NCBI GenBank assembly: GCA_964036195.1
Contig: OZ038452.1
Coordinates: 20,471,785-20,535,784, forward strand
DNA: 64,000 nt
Direction of reading: 5' to 3'
Source: Sphaerolaimus hirsutus
Lineage: Eukaryota > Nematoda > Chromadorea > Monhysterida > Sphaerolaimidae
Of the stretch, positions 35,501 through 45,600 are shown piece by piece. Both the position numbers and the translations under genes were made by a program. The notes under the pieces were generated by a model, which was given only the letters and a program-made list of their open reading frames with translations, ran no database searches and was not told where the DNA came from. Position 1 is the stretch's first letter. Each line of letters opens with the position of its first letter.

Positions 35501-38500
35501 TCGAGTGGAGGAATAACTTTTTCCTCGGGTCTTTCACTTTATTCATTGTATGAATGCATTCCATCAACTCATGTAATCGAGGTATTCAGCAGTTAAATAA
35601 CAACCAAAATGATTTATTCATGCTAAAATTTGTGTTCATCAGCATCTGACACATTCAGCATTCAAATACACATTGTGGATACACATGCCGAATACCCAGA
35701 TGGGGGAGTTATTCAAGAGGGGGGTCCGAGTTATTCAAGGGGAGGAGTTATTTTTTCCTAACCTGGCCAACAGGGTGGAGTTGTTCAAGGGCTTCAAGGA
35801 TCCTGAATCCTTCATGTTTAAAGATTTTTTATTTCCATAAATATTAGTTGATAATCCCCAATCTTGGTAAATTCAAGGTATTTTTGCACACATCATGAAA
35901 CGATACTTAACCCGCAACATTTACGTTTCACGAAACATGCAGTACCATCCCAAAACGGCTCCCAGTATCGCTTCTCGGCCTTTTGGCTAAGATCAAAGTG
36001 TAGTATCTGTTCTTATCAGCTTAATCTCTGATATGCAACCTATTGGTTGCACTGAGATTAGTCGATTTTTGGGACCAAGGCGTGGAGCCACAGCTCGCTG
36101 TGCCCTGCCGCGGGTTGGCCCAGCGCTGCACTGCTGCTGGGAACGGCCCACACCCCCGGGGGTGCCTTTGAACTGTTATGTTTTGTTGTGGTAGTGCCTG
36201 TTCCAGGTGCAAACTCGCTACTGGTTCCATGTGCAAACGCAGTGCTGACCACTCCGGATCTTGGTAAATGGCAAACGTGCAGGAAAAAAATTACCTAAAT
36301 ATTTGACGTTTTACAGGGCAATTTACCATATATCCTGGAATAAGTACCCAGGGGAGTTATTATTTCATCAGAAGTTTTGGAGGGAGTAGTTATTCAAGGG
36401 GAGGAGTTATTTTTTCCTCGGAACTTTCACTTTATTCATTGTATGAATAGATTTCTGGCCTTGCATTTTTCCATTGTCAGTTTTCTGGCAAGTGGACTGA
36501 ATTTTCCGATTTCTGCCAAGTACGAAATTTGTTTTCCGTATCCGTATTCCTGAAAGTGCCAAAAATTTATCCGATTCCGTTTTCCGTAAAATTTTTTTTG
36601 ACACCCTAGTCAAAGGTGCAGTAACAAAAACTTGGACGTTTTACAGGGCAATTGAAATACATGACATTTGACATTCACGGGGTATTTTACAGGGTTTCGG
36701 AGTATCCGTTTGTTGCACATCAATCAACAACCTAATTTCCGAAGCTGAAGGATCTTTTTTCAACACACTTGCGTGCATCAAAATGAATGATTTTTCCTCC
36801 ATCTATAGTATTTGACGCACTCCTCAATCTGGTTAACTGAAGGTATTGAAAACAGATTCACCTATCAGCATTGGAAATTTCGACATAAACTGTAAATCTG
36901 TTTTTGAAGACATTTGAGTTTACTCGTTTTAGATCCTCGTCAACAGCAGTTAACGGACTGCTCATTCGGTAATTCGGATTTCTTCAAAATTGAGTGTGTT
37001 TGTAAAAAAGGCACAGTGGGTAGCCAGATATTTATTAGCAGAAAAGCGAAGCATGCTCTATATTTTGTTGAGTGAACACTCAACTTTTACTGTCCAAGTT
37101 TGTTGGCAAACTCGAGGTATTCAGAGTGACAACTGACTTCTTCAAAATTGATGTTCGTAATTACCGTTTAGATTAGCTGTGATCGCGGTGCGAAAATGCA
37201 ATGTGGCAACTGTTGTGGGCAAAAGTAAACCGGAATTTACCTAGAGCGATATAAGACCTACGAACGCAATTAGATGGTGACGCAATTTAAGGTAAAAGTT
37301 GAAAAGCTGTTTTACACCTGACATGAAGTATTTTCGTTGTGACAGAGCTGCGCGCAAATTCTCCATAAAATGGTGTAACTAGATATAAACCAAAGTTACG
37401 TGCCAATGTTCTTATCTTGAACCCAATCGACAATTAGCTCCGAGCGATTCCCAGACTAGGTAATAGTTGGACCCCCGACAATTGATTTATTCACGGTTGC
37501 TTTAACGTTGGATCTCTTGAAAAGGTAATAAAATAAGATGCAACGATGCTTAGAGAAGTCGTAAAAACGTATGTAAGCACATAGGTGCGGAGAGGAGTCA
37601 TTCCTACAGTTCAGTGACTGTGAGTTCCACCTAATACGTTGTGGCCACTATGAAAGCAACTACCTATATGAATCCATCACAAAATATGAAGCCTAGAACT
37701 GCGACACACAGAAATCCAACCGAGTTGCGTAAGTATCACATTTCGTATAACCGCAACTTCTTTTAGTAGAGCTTTTCCGGAAACACGTGTTTCCGGGCAC
37801 TAAGATTCGCATTCTACACATTTTCGTTTCCCACAAAAAAACATGTCGCAGGTGCGCCGCTCTTCCCACTGACGGCGTTAGACAGGGAGGCGACGCCCTT
37901 AGCGCAGTCGGGCGGCGGCATGCGGCCGACGGCGAACTCTAGCGGCAGCGCGGCCACTATTGGGCCCGGCGCCGGCACCGGCACCGTCGGCAGATCGGCG
38001 CTGCAGCTGAAGCCCGCACAGCCGGACAGGACTGCGCATGGCAGCTTCGACCCGGTCAGCGCTGGTGACATGTGAAATTCCCTGTGAAATGTAAAATGTC
38101 ATGCAAAGTGTCAATGGTCATGTGAAGTCATGTAATGCCCTGCTAAATAGCAAACGTGTTACATTACTTTTGACACTTTGCATGACATTTTACATTTTAC
38201 GGGACATTTTACAGTGTCTGGGTCTGGGAGTGCCCCCTGGTGCCAGTCCCAAGCCCTGCAAAGTGTGAAGTCAAGTGTTAAATGTCATGTGAAATGTCAC
38301 AAATTTAGCAATTGGCATGTAAATTGTCTTGTCATACAAATTTGTCAATTGTCATGCCGTGTCACATTTTCAGTAATAAAATCTTTCTTTTTGTTTTGTT
38401 TGACATTTTACATGACATTTCACACATGACATTACACTTTACAGGGCTTTGGACTGCTCGTCCCCAGGCATGCGTTAGCACACGGCTCACACCCATCCAC

Positions 38501-40844
38501 TGACAGGCTAGCGCGCAGCTGCACGACGCGCGTTTCATCGACTCGGTGGCCTCGACGGTGACCAGCTGCACGGGCAGCACGCTCGACACGGCTAGTTCGT
38601 CCACCAGCACGATAAAGGTCGTCCTGTTCCAGGGGCAGCCGCAGCCGGCCTTCAGAGGCTCTGGTTACCAACAAACCACCAGGACGCTGTTTGATGACAT
38701 GTCAGTCAGTCAATCGTATCAGGTTGGTATTATATGCATGGTTTGCAAGCCAAAACTACCTACCTATATACCGTTTCTCCTCGAAATACTCCCTTGAATT
38801 GACCCACCTCTCGAAATAAATCCAGGTCTTTTCGAGTTTGGGAAACATGATCCCCCTCGGAACGCCCCCGGTCTGGAATAAGGTTCATCAAGTATACAAT
38901 GTATAAATTGCTTCCAATTTGCATCTCAGCTACACATAAATAGATAAGATTGTGTAGCTATTTATCTAGGTATGTTGTCTTAATATTTATATCCAGTACG
39001 TTCACGTTTATTGCCAGTTTTGAGTGTATAAAAAGCTATTCTTTGCTAAAATACGATCCTTCATGAAAATTTCTGGCGAAATAATAACCCCCTCGAATTA
39101 CCCCCCTCTAAACTTTCACTCTGTTATAATAAACCCCCGGGGGTATTTCGAGAAAATACTGTACCTAGTCAACGGTACCGGTACGTAGCAAAATAGCCCC
39201 GTTTGCAAACTCGCAGATCGACACGGTGCTGACGGACGACGTGTTGCACCGGCACCCGCGCGCCACGTTCGTGCTCGCGTGCGTCCAGGCGGCGCTCGGA
39301 CTGCACATTCTGCTGTTCGGCGTCATTTGCACCATATACGGCGGCTGCCCCTATCTGTCCGCAGTGTGGATGCCCGTGGTGTTCGTGCTCAACGCTGCTG
39401 CGGGAGTGGTGGGTTGCTTGCGTTGGAATTATTGAACAGGGGCTACGAGTGCGTGCCAAGCTGGCACGCTAACGTTTCTGCACCAAAAAGCTTACATATG
39501 TGCCGACTGCATGTTCACAAAAAAGCCGATAAGTTGAATGTTGGCAGTAGAATGCAATGTCATGAAAAGCTTGCGCACGCACTTGTGGACTCTCATCGAC
39601 CGAACAACTTACATTTAAATTCAGCATATTCCATCTGAATGACTGCCCGCACACTAGTTGACATTTGTGTGTCAAGTCAGATGTCGCCTTCACGTGACGC
39701 AGAGCGATCTTCCATTGCAGTTGCCGTAATATTTATTTTTCAACATTGCCGCATGTGCATTTGGAGATCGCTCTGCGACACGCGAAACTGAAATCATTGT
39801 TGAGACACAAGTGAAGCATGCAGTCGGATGAGTTTTTATGAACTGCGTGGAAAGTACGTGCGCGTCGCAGGTGCTCGTGCGGTTCTACTCGCGGCGACCC
39901 CTTCTGCTGGTCTACCTGGCGGGCACGCTCACGTGCATGTTCATGTCGGCGCTGCTGTTCGTGCTCACGTTGATACTGGTGCAAGCGGAGGACACCTACG
40001 ACAGGCAGGGCGGCACCGCGCCCCACGCTGGCGCTGGAAAGGGGCGGCTGGTGCGCAGCACACGCGCCGCCATGTACGCCATGCACTTGATACTCACTCC
40101 GATCCTCTGTAAGTGCTGGCGAGTGATAGACTTGACAACCAGTGCTCCAAGCAACTGAGACATCTAAACCCATTACACATCTAAACCGGCCACCCATCAA
40201 TTCTACCCATCACACATCGATGATAAAGATATTAGCATATTATTTGACACACCCGCTATACAGTGGGCGGAAAACACAGAGACTTTTGCGTTTACCGCCC
40301 ATTGTAGAGCTGGCCTGTCCACTAATATCATTATGATCCAACCAAATTCGGTTGCACCGGCGATGGAAATAATGCATGCCTCCAGTACAACTGAATAACG
40401 AGCTATGTTGAATGAGTGATAAATGTCGATCATCTCGCCGCTCACCGCAGGCGTGTGCTGCTGCTGCAGCACCGTACTGCTGTACGGCACGTGGCGGGAC
40501 ATGGACACGGGCCGGATCAGCCGCGCCTACTACCTGTCGCAGTCACCGCACACGCACCAGCAGGTGCTCGTGCCCATACGCCTGCAGCAGGTGAAGCGGC
40601 TGCCGCCCGAGGTGGCCCGCGCGCAGGTGCCAGTCCCAGACCCTGTAAAATGTCAAATGGCAATGCAGTGTCAAAAGTCACGTAAAATGCCCGGTAAAAT
40701 GGCAAACGTACGTTTTACCGGGCAATTTACATGACTTTTGACACTCTGCATGACATTAGACATTTTACAGGGTCTGGGACTGGCCCCCAGGCCGGCATCA
40801 AACTGGTGAATGCGGGCGTGCAGACCAATGGACTGTTTGCGTAG
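23576..40844 (+). CDS. Four-transmembrane protein, unrecognised family
   Basis: Exons in matching phase are 23576-23598 (ATG), 23766-23839, 37852-38054, 38507-38722, 39217-39408, 39871-40108, 40451-40626 and 40791-40844 (TAG). The N-terminal half is a Ser, Thr, Gly and Pro-rich tail (MSVYTSSSSSSS at the start). Four hydrophobic segments follow: about 39270-39345, 39352-39408, 39895-39985 and 40069-40108 continuing at 40451. The fourth contains CVCCCC. A short polar C-terminus follows. Introns 1 and 7 are introner elements. Intron 2 is 14 kb and contains U2 copies 5-11, a Bel-Pao fragment and several DNA transposons. AATAAA lies at 41279, downstream of the stop. A cytoplasmic, Ser-rich N-tail with four TMs is inferred. 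I do not recognise the family. The exon-3 donor (GTCAGC) is weak and was chosen for phase. Confidence 0.75.
23599..23765 (+). mobile_element. Introner forming intron 1 of the four-TM gene
   Basis: This 167 bp palindromic element is exactly the intron between ATGAGC..TCCAG and TTCGAGCTCG. Its left end is gtgctagtcccagactctg and its right end is ggtctgggagtgcccgcag. The joined codons give an uninterrupted Ser run, so the insertion split a run of Ser codons in phase 2. Internally ATGTCATGCAAAGTGTCAAA is mirrored by TTTGACACTTTGCATGCC. CAG flanks both sides. Confidence 0.85.
24169..26098. mobile_element. hAT-like composite element carrying Bel-Pao fragment
   Basis: The ends TAGGGTGTCAAA (24169) and TTTGACACCCTA (to 26098) are inverted. 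They are flanked by a perfect 8 bp duplication cttctgta (24161-24168 and 26099-26106). Both subterminal regions are tandem arrays of ggaaaacggaaa units. The interior is a retrotransposon pol fragment. No hAT transposase is seen, so mobilisation must have been in trans. Confidence 0.8.
24497..25884 (+). pseudogene. Bel-Pao retrotransposon pol fragment (reverse transcriptase)
   Basis: Three consecutive pieces (24497-25303, 25318-25596, 25612-25884) form a broken pol region. The first contains FHSLEAVGI near a protease-RT linker, YLPHQPV, CRIVYNGSSG, RFRAGNLAFIADIEKAFLQI (RT motif A with its Asp) and RFFWL. All of these are typical of Bel-Pao. The second has YIDNFIMS where the family has YVDDF, so a catalytic Asp is replaced by Asn. 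A stop and frame breaks lie between the pieces. There are no LTRs, gag or integrase, so it is a dead fragment. Confidence 0.85.
26573..26758 (+). ncRNA. U2: U2 snRNA, copy 5
   Basis: Full-length copy with conserved promoter block, branch-recognition region and Sm site. It is the first U2 in the 14 kb intron of the four-TM gene. Its downstream unit carries the GCGCCATGG fold-back. Confidence 0.95.
27731..28340 (+). pseudogene. U2 snRNA copy 6, disrupted by an insertion
   Basis: The first 25 nt of U2 (27731-27755, with two changes in the 5' stem) are separated from the remainder (28181-28340) by a 420 bp TTAA-flanked fold-back element. The 3' part also lacks one base in the ggagccac segment. 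The copy cannot make normal U2. A second insertion follows 9 bp after its 3' end. Confidence 0.9.
27756..28175. mobile_element. TTAA-flanked fold-back MITE (piggyBac-like target) inside U2
   Basis: TTAA occurs at both borders (27752-27755 and 28176-28179). The ends are inverted: gtcgtttacacggtttcgtg against cacgaaagcgtgtaaacgct. The element folds around a centre near 27970, where ttcggtttcaaaatgaaaac reads palindromically. The TTAA duplication is typical of piggyBac transposition. No ORF is present. Confidence 0.75.
28350..29910. mobile_element. MULE-like element with about 350 bp terminal inverted repeats
   Basis: Left arm 28355-28710 (gacatgttgtgtactttaac..) and right arm 29548-29905 are reverse complements. 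The flanking CCCCCGGGG (28341-28349 and 29911-29919) is a 9 bp duplication of the normal U2 flank. The sequence on each side continues as an ordinary U2 unit. Long inverted repeats and a 9 bp duplication fit Mutator-like elements. The core (28711-29547) carries a small spliced reading frame on the minus strand. Confidence 0.75.
29274..29496 (-). CDS. Small two-exon gene inside the MULE-like element
   Basis: On the minus strand, ATG (29494-29496) opens MADSGT and is followed by a consensus GTGAGT donor at 29478. After an acceptor gctgggcag, exon 2 (29414-29274) continues in frame for 46 residues to a TGA. The peptide is about 52 residues: a hydrophobic stretch (VLVLLAGPMAHVF) and then a Gln/Ala-rich heptad-like tail (FLQAQLAAALQQLQALQQPQ). 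It may be a coiled-coil accessory protein or a captured host fragment. The acceptor is chosen for phase only. Confidence 0.4.
30471..30669. mobile_element. 199 bp MITE inserted in a U2 repeat unit
   Basis: The termini TGGCCACACAAGCTAGTTTT and AAAACTAGCTTGTGTGGCCA are perfect inverse copies. The flanking CATTG (30466-30470 and 30670-30674) is a 5 bp duplication, and the unmodified unit (gacggcattggtgc) occurs in neighbouring repeats. Related older copies lie at about 5085-5215 and 48427-48625. Confidence 0.8.
31244..31429 (+). ncRNA. U2: U2 snRNA, copy 7
   Basis: Full-length. One substitution near the 3' stem (gctgctgcgaacgg instead of gctgctgggaacgg) distinguishes it. Branch-recognition and Sm regions are intact. 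First unit of the regular array. Confidence 0.93.
32428..32612 (+). ncRNA. U2: U2 snRNA, copy 8
   Basis: 185 nt. One base is missing in the ggagccac loop, and the base before the Sm site is changed (agttgatttttggg). Both changes are outside the branch-recognition region, so it may still be functional. Confidence 0.9.
33611..33796 (+). ncRNA. U2: U2 snRNA, copy 9
   Basis: Full-length, but the Sm-site region reads gtcggtttttggg instead of gtcgatttttggg. This replaces the A that opens the canonical AUUUUUG site, which could weaken Sm-ring assembly. The base before the 5' end is also changed (cccagc). Confidence 0.9.
34784..34969 (+). ncRNA. U2: U2 snRNA, copy 10
   Basis: Full-length with intact branch-recognition and Sm sites and one change in the variable stem (aaggtgtgg). 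Conserved promoter block upstream. Confidence 0.94.
35967..36152 (+). ncRNA. U2: U2 snRNA, copy 11
   Basis: Full-length and identical to the consensus. It is the last copy of the array. Its downstream flank departs from the unit consensus after ctttgaactgtta and leads into a remnant of the cggaaaacgg family ending at a TTTGACACCCTA terminus (36612). Confidence 0.95.
36620..37851. other. Unique intronic sequence
   Basis: End of the large intron of the four-TM gene. Apart from an introner-like fragment at 36630-36705 (ttttacagggcaattg, ttttacagggtttcgg), I see no repeat, RNA or exon. Confidence 0.4.
38065..38467 (+). mobile_element. Two introner-family elements head-to-tail in one intron
   Basis: The first copy (about 38065-38239) ends gggagtgccccctg. 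The second (38240-38467) begins directly with gtgccagtcccaagccctg and ends ggactgctcgtccccag. Both have internal inverted ATGTCATG/CATGACAT blocks. They fill most of the intron between the exons ending near 38054 and starting at 38507. The true acceptor seems to be the older cactgacag at 38506, because the second element's own CAG leads into a stop. Confidence 0.65.
39640..39812. repeat. MITE copy in an intron of the four-TM gene
   Basis: Inverted ends ttgacatttgtgtgtcaagt and acacaagtg, with the core gcagagcgatcttccattgc mirrored by catttggagatcgctctgcg. Same family as 8970-9165. Confidence 0.6.
40627..40790 (+). mobile_element. Introner forming the last intron of the four-TM gene
   Basis: This 164 bp element runs from GTGCCAGTCCCAGACCCTGT to GGTCTGGGACTGGCCCCCAG. 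The left exon ends ..GCGCAG in phase 0, and the right exon resumes GCCGGCATC and runs 17 codons to a stop. Read without splicing the frame meets the element's own sequence, so the element defines both splice sites. The interior is a near-perfect hairpin (tgtcaaatggcaatgcagtg / cactctgcatgacattagac). Confidence 0.9.
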
Positions 40845-41601
40845 GGAGGGTGGATCTTGTGATGTACGGTGATAACTATCCGATGAGCGTAGACGATTAC
40901 TATGTATTCTGATTGATCGGATAGTAAAAACTGCGTTTTTACGCCTCTAACGGGTCAGTGTTGAACTTTCATTATCAAAACTCCAATGACTTTACACCTT
41001 GCACGCGTGTTTCCCGCTGGAAATGTGCCAATAATATTTTACAGATACTTTCATAAAACGACGGGAACTTCGTTGCTGTTATAACGTTTTACATTAACGT
41101 ATACACAACAATAATTTTTTTCACATTTTCACAAAATCGCATGCCTTAAAATCATTGGCAACCTTCCAACGTGGGACATGAATAACTGCGGGTGCAAAGT
41201 GCCATGTCATTGGAGCACATCAGAGGACTTAGGAGAAGCAGACTCGGGACAGGACTTGCCTAAGTATTATAAGTTTGAAATAAATTTTCATCAGAACCCG
41301 TAGCAACAATAATCGTCAACTAAACAATCGTCGGCAAAGTTGGAGTGACATTTCACAATAAAAAATGTTTACGGCCAAATAAATACATCTATGATAGATA
41401 ATAACCAAAATCAAACACTGTCTACAATGTGTTGATTACATATAGTTATTTATATTTAAATTTACAGAACCACATTTTTTGACTAACTGCGCAGGGCAAA
41501 AAATCTCTGGGGATAAACATAAGTTCATATTTACGTCAAAATGAACAGGTGATACAGTAGCCGGCACTAGGGATGGTGCTTAATTTTTAAACTGATTTGA
41601 A

Positions 41602-42211
41602 GTACCGTAAATTTTCTAATAATGCGACAGGTCTCCAATAATACGACATCTCCAATAGTGCGACACCCTTGGGCACGTTGTGCGAGTACAATGCGACAGT
41701 CTCCAATGGCCCCACACACACTAGTTGTCACCGTGACCGATGTAAAAACTGAAATGGCGACATGGCGACATTCAGCCTACTCTTTTTGTATGCTATACGT
41801 GTTTTAGTTTTCAAATTTTCAAATTTTAACTTTCATTAATTTAATTTCTAATTGAAATAAAATAAAATAATTCAACCGTGTTCATTAAATTGCATTTGAA
41901 AAAAATTCAGTTTTCACACGAAGTCACGGTGAAAACTAGTGTGTGTAGGCACATTAATGCGACCCCCTGTAGAAAAAAACATAAACCACGACGTAACGTT
42001 GTCCCAATCTGCTGAAGCCGCGGAGTCCGCGCTTTCAGGCAAAGCGGCGAGCAGTTACCAAGATCGACGTTTATCGCTTTACGATGCCATGCTCACATTT
42101 GAGTTATGTGGACACTGAAGTTTATGATTCGAGGAAAATACAATACGACACTCCCCAATAATGCGACATCTCCAATAGTACGACAGTCGCATTATTAGAG
42201 AATTTACGGTA
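41602..42211. mobile_element. Fold-back element with aataatgcgac repeats
   Basis: The left end taccgtaaattttctaataa is mirrored by the right end ttattagagaatttacggta. Near both ends the motif ctccaata(a/g)t(a/g)cgaca repeats in direct tandem. It appears nested in an older TAGGGATGG-ended element (about 41571-42432). Confidence 0.7.
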
Positions 42212-42623
42212 TGACTTTTTAAATTAAAGGGGTTAATCAGATGTTATAAAAAATTAGAACGTCAAAATGTTTAGCGATTCACCGTAAATTTTGCAATTAT
42301 AAACTTTATATTCTAGGCTTACTGATTACTATCATGCCTCATGTCAAGGCTATTAAAAAGACTGAAATATAAAAAATGTGGTTAAAAAAAAATCGAGCAG
42401 CTAGAGAAAATTGATTTTTTCAATCCCTAGCCAGTATCGTGTTGTGTGATGCATTCAAGTATTGAACCTTATCTGAGCGTTCACACTTCACAGGAAAACA
42501 TGAAAATTAAAAGTATTTGAAGAAAAGGTCATCATAAATATTTATTTCAAGTAAAGATTTAGTGTTATCGTGCCCACAAATGCACTCATCTTAGCAAAAG
42601 AAAGCTGTCCCTTCGATGATCAT

Positions 42624-45600
42624 TCAATCATCGAGGATATACTTCCAATCAATTTGCACATCGCACCAGGCGGCGGCAGGCCGCACTACGAAATCGTCGC
42701 ACGTAGCCGCCGGTGCCGCCACCGTCGCGGCAGATTGTCGCGCTAACGCTTCCTTGCTCACGTCGCCAGTGTTGTCCACTGACTGCGATTAGAGAGGGCT
42801 ATTTGGGGAGATACCGTAAATGATCATGTAGTTTCAAAATTTAAATTTCTATAAAAAAACTTAGTTAAGTTTCTCAAGAATCGCCCGTCAATTTTTTTTT
42901 GGGGGGGGGGGGGCGGTGGTTCATGGGATAGTAGCCCAAAATTTTGCCCCGTGATAAATAGATAGCTGTGCGGCTTCGTGGATAGATGGAGCGATTTTTT
43001 TGGGGGGGCCTCACATCGGAGACCCCTGCGCAGGGGTCTCACATGGGGGAGTTGGGGGGAGTTGGGGGGGGGGGGGGTTACCCCCCCAAACCGCCCAGCT
43101 ATCTATCTATCCCGGAGGCCGCTCAGCTATCTATCTATCCCGGAGGCTAAATTTTGGGCTACTACCCCCTAAGCCCCCCCCCCCCCCGAATAGCTCAGCT
43201 ATCTACCTATCTGGAGCGATTTTTGAGAAACCATACCCCAATTTTCGCTCAAAATCGCTATTTTTCATACCTTTTTATAGATTTTCACCTCCAAAATACT
43301 AGTTTTTGTTCCTATTTACCTATTTTCAACTCTTTTTCGTACTATATGCCCTTGTATACCCATTTTGAGCTATTTTACACCTACTTTTAGCGATTTTTCT
43401 CCCTTTTCTTCCTTCTACACCCTGAAATAGCGTATATATCGAACCACCACAACCCCCCCCCCCAAATTTTTTCCAGCTATCTATCTACCCCGACGGCCGC
43501 TCAGCTATCTATCCAACCACTCGGAGGGTCAAAATTCAAGATACCCCCGCCCCTGCGGGAGCGGATTCAACCCCTCCATTGAAACCCCTGTAAATAAATA
43601 AATCGTAATGTCGACTGTTCACACCGATCCATGAGTAATATCGGGCAGACACCAACAACAAACCAGAAAATGGCATGAACAAGCTAACCATGTGAGAATC
43701 ATTAGCTGGCTCAGGGGGCGGCTGGCACACGCGCAGCTTATCCCACACTGAATTAGCCTCCTTTTCCGACCCATCTGCGTTTGCGTTCGAACTCGACTGG
43801 CCACTAGTATTTGTCTGCGCCGGCGCGCGACTGCTGGGCTGCTTTGTGCCCTTGGCTTTGGCTTGTTTGGCGGCTGATCGGCCGCCTTGTGTCTGTGGTG
43901 AACGCCTGAAAAGGAAATTGGTTGTACTCGTGAGTTATTATAGTTATTTTGAACATTTTCGCTGTGTAGGATAGTCTTCCAAGTTGTAAAAAAAAATTTT
44001 ATGGGGGGTTGGGGAGATAGGCGGTTATGGGCAAAGTAGAGGGCCCACCACAGCACGTACATACTTTCTGGCCAAATATTTATAAATTCGAGGAAAGCTC
44101 TCGTTATCTTCCGGCGTGTTTTATTTTCTCTCTCATCATTTAGCCGAATATCTGCCTATTCAGAACTTATCAATCAAATCACAGCTATTTATTCCAATTC
44201 TATAACAAAGTCCATCACCTGGGCTTAGCCTGCCCTGAAGTGGGCGTGAAGAAAGCGCTATTGAGCTGCTCATCAGCGCCGGCACCCGAGTGCAGCCGGG
44301 TTCTGCTGCTCTGCTGCCGCGCGGGCGTCTGCCGCTGCGCCGTGTTCGTCGACGAGGAGCACGCGGCGTTTTGATGCCCGTGTGCCTGCGGCCGCGCGGC
44401 CACGCCGCCCGGGCCGCGTCGCCGCTTTTGGGTTTTCACTGCAAATGGTTGGTATTGAAGCTGCATTGGACTACGGCAACGGATTGGTGAAATATACCGT
44501 ATTTACTAGAATACACCCCCACTTGAATAGTTCCCTGTTAGACGAGTGAAGAGAAAGCAAGATAATGCATATATCTTTCAAAAAACAATCGATGAAAACG
44601 TCAGACCAAGCAACAGAGCTGTCTTGTTTCATTTATTGAATGCAAATGAACCCGGTGACACAAAATTTTTTACTTTGATGAAATATTTTTATGAAATAAT
44701 AATTCCCTCACTTGAATAGTTGCCCCCTCAAAAAAGGTCCGATGAAAAAAACAATTCCCCGGGGGAATTATTAGAGTAAATACGGTATATGCCAAATTAA
44801 CATACCCCAGTAAAGCCAATCACGCAGCTCGTTCACAAACGGAGAAACCATGAAAAAGTTGTGCGCGTGCATGCCGCGCGCCGCGCCACTCGTGTCCTGT
44901 CGGGTTGGATTATCGACGTTAGCTAATTTGCCGCCGGGCTCGGCAATTACTGTGTTTGCTCGAAATGGTGAGTTATTCATAGTGCAAATTTTGAGGGGGG
45001 TTAAACGAGGGGGGGTATTCCAAGGGGGTTTATTATTTCGTCAGAAATTTTCGTGAAAATCATAGTAAATATGCTTTTAAGTATATCAAAGTACCCAAAA
45101 CCGGTAATAAATGTTCAAATATAACTGTGGTTATTAATTCCTAGTGACTACTTTGAGGGGGGGGGGGGATATTTCGAGAAAACACAATAAAACAAGTTAA
45201 CCTGTTTGTGCGCAGGAATATCGCTTATAGCGAACCACTGAATCTTTTTAATTTCATTGCGCGTGCGCGGCTCAAAAGCGAAGTCCGAAGGAACATTCTG
45301 CACTATAAACAACTGTACATAGCTGTCGCCGAAGGTGCGCTCCAAGTAGCACTCGGGGTCGAGTAAACTGGAACAATCGAATCCAGTCTCTTCGTAGACT
45401 TCGCGCACCGCGCAACGCTCGGGGCTCTCGCTCTCGTTTACCTGGAAAAAGGCATTGAGCTAGGGATGAAAGGTAGACAATACTAAAAATGCAGCCCAGC
45501 AATGAGAAACTTGACCCAGAAAAACGCAAACCATGTGCCAATACAGCAAGTGGAGAAGTAAAACAAATTTTCAGGATTGAGAAGTAAAAAATTCAAAAAG

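Larger units (their letters stand above)
31200..36300 (+). repeat. Tandem array of five 1.18 kb U2 units
   Basis: U2 starts at 31244, 32428, 33611, 34784 and 35967, spacings of 1184, 1183, 1173 and 1183 bp. Each unit contains the promoter block, U2, an introner-like tail (gtcatgcaaagtgtcatt), a GCGCCATGG fold-back and a C/G-rich repeat. The units differ by only a few substitutions and short indels, pointing to recent amplification or gene conversion. Units before 31200 are older and interrupted. Confidence 0.9.

Noticed and set aside
15637-36252. Many repeated ORFs of 60-140 aa on both strands
   Set aside because: They translate the U2 snRNA genes, their flanks and the GCGCC hairpins; the RNA identity explains the conservation.
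43619-44062. 147 aa minus-strand ORF
   Set aside because: It overlaps DCP2 exon 6 in the wrong frame; the correct frame starts at 43905 and joins exon 5 in phase.
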